Of a stretch of 10,790 nucleotides of DNA, positions 7,230 through 10,790 are shown piece by piece. The stretch's first letter is position 1; every line of letters begins with the position of its first letter. Source of the stretch: Pseudomonadota bacterium (GTDB lineage: Bacteria; Pseudomonadota; Alphaproteobacteria; Micropepsales; Micropepsaceae); NCBI GenBank assembly GCA_021808875.1, contig JAKBAU010000100.1, forward strand, positions 1 through 10,790. Direction: 5' to 3'. Below the pieces are notes generated by a model. The model did not search any database. It was not told the origin of the DNA and worked only from the letters and a program-made list of their open reading frames with translations. The translations under genes were made by a program, and so were the position numbers.

Positions 7230-8453
7230 TCAGCCTCCCGCCGCCAAACGCTGCTGCGCCAATTGTTGCCACAGGCTCAGCGGCAGGAGCACAAAGAACC
7301 GTCCGCGTGCCTTCATGTCCCCGGCCAGTTGCTCGGCCCTGGCGCCATATCCCCAGAACACGTCACCGCGCAAAGGGCCTTTAATGGCACCGCCTGTGTC
7401 CTGAGCGATCATCAGCTGATGCAGCGGTGCAACGCCCTGATGAGATGGCGGAGCAACGACATAGAAGGGTATTCCCAGAGGATGAAAATGAGGATCAACG
7501 GCTAGACTTGCCCCGGGGGTCAGAGGCACGCCCTGGGTACCGACGGGGCCGGAGTTGGCAGGAGAAAGTGGCGCCAAGCGGAAAAAGACGTAGGACTCAT
7601 CACGGTCCATGATCTTAGGTGCCAGCTTTGGATGGCTGAGAAGCCAGTTGCGGATGCCCCGCAAGGAGACCTCATCTGGGCTGAGCGCGCCCATGCGCAT
7701 CAGGATCCGACCGATCGCGGTATAGGGTCGACCATTCTGGCCTGCATAGTCGACGCGAAAGACCCTGCCATGGCCAAAACGGACGCGACCGGAACCCTGG
7801 ACCTGCAGGAAGAACAACGCCACCGGATCATTCGTCCAGAATAGCACTGGCGCGCTGGCAAGGCCTTTGCGCGCGATCATCGCGCGCGAGGGATAGGGCA
7901 CGAGCTCCTCGTCTCTAAGCCGCCCGAAAAGATATCGTCCATGCCAACGCGGCCGGAAACGGCCAAGATCGACACTGACTAGATCACTCGGTCGGCCATA
8001 AACCGGGATCTTAAAAGAGGTATCGGGCCGTCGTCGGCCAGCAATCTCTGGCTCGTAATAGCCCGTCAAAAGACCCCGACGGTGTCCATCTTCAGCAATC
8101 TCAGCGGGACGAAAATGACGCTCGAACCATCGGCGCGCCTCCTGTGGTGATGGAGGCAGTTGTGGCAGGCTGGCACAGACGCTTTGCCAGGGTGCCAGGG
8201 TTCCGGCATAGCCGGCCCCGGTCATGGGAGCCGTCGGGGGCTTTTGCCCCAGAACGCGGCAGGAGCGCCGCAAGGCGGACAGGGCCGCACGCGGATCGCT
8301 TTGCTCCCAGCCGGCAAGATCTCGGTAGTGCATTGGCAGCAGATGCAGGCCGCGGGGTGGCGTCACGGGCCTCTGCAGCAGTAACCAGGCTGCGATCCCG
8401 GCCAGCACCAGCGCAAGGACAGCAGCATAGAGCAGCGGCCGCGCCCGCGTCAC
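7230..8453 (-). CDS. mltA: Membrane-bound lytic murein transglycosylase A
   Basis: MltA cuts glycan strands of peptidoglycan, forming 1,6-anhydromuramic ends, in the periplasm. The 407-residue product has an N-terminal hydrophobic segment (7-26) without a lipobox, so it is probably held by a membrane helix or exported by an ordinary signal, unlike the E. coli lipoprotein. LTGYYEPE (129-136) and FFLQVQGSGR (214-223) are MltA signatures. The 3D domain follows, with QDTGGAIKGPLRGDVFWG (351-368); Asp364 corresponds to the second Asp of this motif, which I take to be the catalytic one. Cys65 and Cys93 may form a disulfide. The start is GTG 8453, overlapping the timA stop as GTGA with GAGG upstream. 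It sits between timA and the Smr gene. Confidence 0.95.
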   Translation of the reverse strand: MTRARPLLYAAVLALVLAGIAAWLLLQRPVTPPRGLHLLPMHYRDLAGWEQSDPRAALSALRRSCRVLGQKPPTAPMTGAGYAGTLAPWQSVCASLPQLPPSPQEARRWFERHFRPAEIAEDGHRRGLLTGYYEPEIAGRRRPDTSFKIPVYGRPSDLVSVDLGRFRPRWHGRYLFGRLRDEELVPYPSRAMIARKGLASAPVLFWTNDPVALFFLQVQGSGRVRFGHGRVFRVDYAGQNGRPYTAIGRILMRMGALSPDEVSLRGIRNWLLSHPKLAPKIMDRDESYVFFRLAPLSPANSGPVGTQGVPLTPGASLAVDPHFHPLGIPFYVVAPPSHQGVAPLHQLMIAQDTGGAIKGPLRGDVFWGYGARAEQLAGDMKARGRFFVLLPLSLWQQLAQQRLAAGG

Positions 8454-9112
8454 GCCGCCTCGTCACCATGGGTTGCGATAATCGTCCAGTTGGGATCCGT
8501 GGCCCGCACATCACGGGCAAAGGTCCACACATCGGCAACGCCACGGACGCTGTTTGGATCGCCATGAACGACAGCGCCTGAAGCGTCCGTCGTCGCCGAA
8601 ATGAAATTGGCGCCAAAGCTGACGGTTACTTCCGCCATGCGTTTCTTGAGCACGGCCTCGGTAATGCGCACTTCGCCAAAGCCGATAAAAGTAAAATTGA
8701 CGTTGTGGTGCTTCGCGTCGCGCTCGCGTATCACGCTGTCAAATGCGGCATAGACCTCATCGCTCAGCAGGGGCCGCAATGCGGCGCGATCACCGTGAGC
8801 GAAGGCCGTGATGATGATCTCATAGGCTGATTTAGCGCCTTCGATAAAATGGGCTTCATTGAAGCCGTGATCCGCCAGGGCAATATCGTAGAGCCCGCGG
8901 GACAGCGGATCGCTCGGTGTATCGAGGCCTTCTGCCCGTGCGCTGCGTTCCGGCAAACCAATGACCTTGCCGGAATCTGGCCGAGCTATCCGGCCAAAGG
9001 GGTCGCGCGGGCGTTCCTGTCCTGTCCGGCGCCCCAGCACCGTGTAGAGCCGGAAGAGAATGACGCCTGCCACCATGGCAATGAAGACGATGAAGAGAAC
9101 CTGGGAATTCAT
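8450..9112 (-). CDS. Tim44-domain inner-membrane protein (TimA-like)
   Basis: The 220-residue protein has one N-terminal membrane helix (about 4-22) followed by a charged linker and a Tim44-like domain (about 80-215). Landmarks in that domain are FIEGAKSAYEIIITAFAHGD, LRPLLSDEVYAAF and VWTFARDV. Mitochondrial Tim44 tethers the import motor; bacterial relatives such as Caulobacter TimA are inner-membrane proteins whose role is unresolved. ATG 9112 has AAAGG seven bases upstream. It is first in the leftward run and overlaps mltA by GTGA, a linkage common in Alphaproteobacteria that hints at an envelope role. It diverges from secB. Confidence 0.9.
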   Translation of the reverse strand: MNSQVLFIVFIAMVAGVILFRLYTVLGRRTGQERPRDPFGRIARPDSGKVIGLPERSARAEGLDTPSDPLSRGLYDIALADHGFNEAHFIEGAKSAYEIIITAFAHGDRAALRPLLSDEVYAAFDSVIRERDAKHHNVNFTFIGFGEVRITEAVLKKRMAEVTVSFGANFISATTDASGAVVHGDPNSVRGVADVWTFARDVRATDPNWTIIATHGDEAA

Positions 9113-9126
9113 TCATGAACCTTTGG

Positions 9127-9160
9127 GCTAGGTGTCAGCCCGCTTGGCAGCCAACCTAGC
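9127..9160. repeat. Inverted repeat between timA and secB
   Basis: GCTAGGT (9127-9133) is the exact reverse complement of ACCTAGC (9154-9160), with a 20-base spacer in which GCC (9138-9140 region) can pair with GGC (9146-9148). It lies just upstream of the timA start, inside its likely leader or promoter. It could be a hairpin in the timA leader or a protein-binding site; chance is not excluded. Confidence 0.35.
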
Positions 9161-9244
9161 GCCGGGGCTCACCGGGGTCCAGCCTCGCCGCACCTGCTTG
9201 CGCCTATATGGGGTACAGGTTGGCATAGTTTAAGACCGCTGCGC

Positions 9245-9274
9245 TTGTGAGCTCCGGCTATCCGTGCTAGCCCG
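9245..9274 (+). promoter_or_regulatory. Weak candidate secB promoter
   Basis: TTGTGA at 9245-9250 is followed after 16 bases by GCTAGCCC (9267-9274), which partly fits the GCTANAWC -10 pattern of alphaproteobacterial promoters. The transcript would start about 25 bases before the secB ATG at 9306. The match is poor in the second half of both boxes. Confidence 0.25.
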
Positions 9275-9305
9275 CGCTTTCTTTGCACGGATACAAGGAC
9301 GTTCC

Positions 9306-9794
9306 ATGAGTGACGATTTTTCCGGCGACACCTCAGCCGATGCGCTCGGTGACGGTCAGCAGCCAGGATTCCGCATCCAGGTGATCGGGCAATATGTGAA
9401 GGATTTGTCCTTCGAAAACCCCGCGGCGCCCGCCGGGCTCAACATCCGACCCAATATTGATCTTGGCGTCGATCTGCAGGCCCGACGTCTCGATGACACA
9501 CATTATGAAGTTGAACTTAAATTGCGCGTAGGGGCCAAGGCCGAAGACAAAACGGTGTTTCTCATGGAACTGTCCTATGGTGGACTTTTCCTGATCGAAA
9601 ATGTGCCGGCGGAGATTTTGCAGCAGGTGCTCCTGATCGAGGCCCCCCATCTGCTCTTTCCCTTTGCGCGACGGATTGTCGCCGACTGCGTGCGTGACGG
9701 CGGTATGCCGCCGCTCATGATCGAGCCAATCGATTTTGCCAGCCTCTATCGGGCGCGTATGGAGCAAGGCGGCGAGACCCTCGGCAACGCCTAG
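9306..9794 (+). CDS. secB: Protein-export chaperone SecB
   Basis: SecB is a tetrameric cytosolic chaperone that keeps secretory precursors unfolded and hands them to SecA. The 162 residues have family landmarks: IGQYVKDLSFENP (27-39), the beta-sheet core YEVELKLRV (67-75), ELSYGGLF (88-95), and the near-invariant helix EAPHLLFPFARRIVADCVRD (112-131) followed by GGMPPLMIEPIDFASLY. The first 20 residues are an acidic lead. ATG 9306 is preferred because AAGGA lies at 9295-9299; the frame runs upstream to 9264 but without a ribosome site or family similarity. It is divergent from timA and its stop overlaps that of dnaQ in the palindrome CTAG. Confidence 0.97.
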   Translation: MSDDFSGDTSADALGDGQQPGFRIQVIGQYVKDLSFENPAAPAGLNIRPNIDLGVDLQARRLDDTHYEVELKLRVGAKAEDKTVFLMELSYGGLFLIENVPAEILQQVLLIEAPHLLFPFARRIVADCVRDGGMPPLMIEPIDFASLYRARMEQGGETLGNA

Positions 9795-10501
9795 GCTGGC
9801 GGGAGACGTTCACGACCCCAGTTCCAGAGCGCTTCATCTCCCAGTTCGGCGACAAATGCCTGATGGGCGGCCCGTTCCTCCGCGCTCAGCCGCACCATGA
9901 GCGGCTGGGGACGCGGTCGTGCTGCGCTGCCCTCGCGCAAGGCTGAGTTGTCCTCAGCAACCAGGGGCGCCAGTTCCAGGGCTTTCTGGCGTCCACCGAT
10001 CAATTCGAGATAAAGGCGCGCGGTCAGTTCGGCATCAAGCAGTGCGCCGTGTTTGCTGCGCGCCGACAGGTCTATGCCGAAACGTTTGCACAATTCGTCG
10101 AGAGAATAGCGCACGCCGGGGAGTTTGGCCTTGGCGATTTCTATGGTGTCGATCGCCCGCGTCAACGCGATGGGCGCCCGACCCAGCCGGCCAAGTTCCG
10201 CGTTGACGAACTTGATGTCGAAGACAGCATTATGAATGACGAGAGGATCTTCACCGAGAAAGGCCAGGAATTCATCGACCACATCGGAAAAAAGCGGCTT
10301 GTCGGCAAGGAATTCATCCGTCAGCCCATGCACCCGCGTGGTCTCAATCGGTACTGCGCGCTGCGGATTGAGATAGGCATGAAAATGCGCGCCGCTCGGC
10401 ACATGGTCGATCAGCTCAACACAACCCAGTTCGATGATGCGATGGCCGTCATTGGGATCAAGACCGGTGGTTTCGGTGTCAAAGACGATTTCACGAATCA
10501 T
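9791..10501 (-). CDS. dnaQ: DNA polymerase III epsilon subunit, proofreading exonuclease
   Basis: DnaQ is the 3'-to-5' exonuclease that corrects replication errors in the polymerase III core. The 236 residues show all DEDDh motifs: Exo I FDTETTGL (7-14, Asp8 and Glu10), Exo II HNAVFDIKF (90-98, Asp95) and Exo III HGALLDAELTARLYL (151-165, His151 and Asp156). The tail beyond about 175, with LSAEERAAHQAFV and ALWNWGRE, is the expected region for binding the alpha subunit. Its start forms TGATG with the stop of coaE, implying coupling to that gene. Its stop TAG is read from the same CTAG as the secB stop. Confidence 0.96.
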   Translation of the reverse strand: MIREIVFDTETTGLDPNDGHRIIELGCVELIDHVPSGAHFHAYLNPQRAVPIETTRVHGLTDEFLADKPLFSDVVDEFLAFLGEDPLVIHNAVFDIKFVNAELGRLGRAPIALTRAIDTIEIAKAKLPGVRYSLDELCKRFGIDLSARSKHGALLDAELTARLYLELIGGRQKALELAPLVAEDNSALREGSAARPRPQPLMVRLSAEERAAHQAFVAELGDEALWNWGRERLPPA

Positions 10502-10790
10502 CAGCGGCGCCTCAACTGATCAAGTATAGATCGAACCTGAGCGAGCGCATGGTCAAGACCGGCACTGGTATCAACCACAAAATCGGCACGTTTTTTCTTT
10601 TCCGCATCGTCAAGCTGGCGCGACAGAATGAGGTCAAGCTTGTCAGGTGTCATGCCTGGGCGGGCAAGAACCCGGGCGCGCTGCATCTCGGCTGGCGCCG
10701 AGACGACAACGATGACATCGACGCGGCCATGACCGCCTGCTTCAAACAGCAGCGGGACATCCAGAACCACCATTGGCGCATCTTTGTGGT
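10501..10790 (-). CDS. coaE: Dephospho-CoA kinase, 5' end missing at window edge
   Basis: CoaE phosphorylates the 3' hydroxyl of dephospho-CoA, the last step of coenzyme A synthesis. Only the C-terminal part is present, about 96 residues of a usual 200. [19 protein letters not shown] is the typical mid-protein segment (VLDVPLLFE motif). [19 protein letters not shown] and the ILSRQ and [13 protein letters not shown] stretches follow, as in the family's lid and C-terminal helices. The P-loop lies beyond the right edge, so integrity of the N-terminus cannot be judged. The stop TGA at 10503-10501 overlaps the dnaQ start by one base. A coaE-dnaQ pair is frequent in Alphaproteobacteria. Confidence 0.94.
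   Translation of the reverse strand, partial: HKDAPMVVLDVPLLFEAGGHGRVDVIVVVSAPAEMQRARVLARPGMTPDKLDLILSRQLDDAEKKKRADFVVDTSAGLDHALAQVRSILDQLRRR

Noticed and set aside
7228..7272. Upstream start for the Smr protein
   Set aside because: It would overlap the mltA end by over 40 bases, and GGGAGG is placed correctly for ATG 7227.
8101..8616. Minus-strand open frame of 171 codons across the timA-mltA junction
   Set aside because: It is out of frame with two well-supported genes and has no domain.
10049..10519. Plus-strand open frame of 156 codons opposite dnaQ
   Set aside because: dnaQ has every catalytic motif in the other strand; this frame is its shadow.
1..10790. Defence system, mobile element, CRISPR or biosynthetic cluster
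   Set aside because: Every gene belongs to a common housekeeping family or a conserved small family, with no integrase, transposase, repeat array or foreign-looking composition.

Overview
The window looks like a stretch of core chromosome from an alphaproteobacterium with GC-rich DNA. The evidence is the gene neighbourhoods: rph divergent from hrcA-grpE, and a timA-mltA-smr block divergent from secB and followed by dnaQ-coaE. Both are familiar in Alphaproteobacteria, and the sequence alone does not fix a genus. Fifteen protein genes fill almost all of the window. Thirteen are complete; rph lacks its 3' end at the left edge and coaE its 5' end at the right edge. I see no tRNA, rRNA, CRISPR array, insertion sequence or prophage gene, and no stretch over 300 bases lacks a gene. 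The longest gap is 9113-9305.

Left part (1-3149): rph (tRNA 3'-end trimming) runs leftward. A 114-base spacer holds a possible heat-shock sigma (RpoH) promoter but no CIRCE operator. hrcA (heat-shock repressor), grpE (DnaK nucleotide-exchange factor) and dapB (lysine and meso-diaminopimelate synthesis) then run rightward as a tight unit, and grpE and dapB overlap by ATGA.

Middle (3137-6023): a two-helix DUF2244 membrane protein runs into the end of dapB. Upstream of it on the same strand is a small glycine-zipper lipoprotein. nth (endonuclease III with an extra basic tail) diverges from the lipoprotein gene, and a PfkB-family probable adenosine kinase follows.

Right part (6020-10790): a leftward run timA-mltA-smr-yjbQ with overlaps or a 2-base gap at every junction encodes a Tim44-domain membrane protein, a membrane-anchored lytic transglycosylase, an Smr-domain protein and a YjbQ protein. 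secB (export chaperone) diverges from timA and meets dnaQ (polymerase III proofreading subunit) end to end. dnaQ is itself coupled to coaE (last step of coenzyme A synthesis).

The genes are ordinary housekeeping functions: protein folding and export, wall metabolism, DNA repair and proofreading, RNA processing and cofactor supply. I found no clearly new system. The points worth a second look are dapB inside a heat-shock unit, convergent gene pairs that all overlap at their stop codons, a duplicated motif in the Smr protein, a Thr-to-Val change in a YjbQ signature, and a gap where fxsA is often found.
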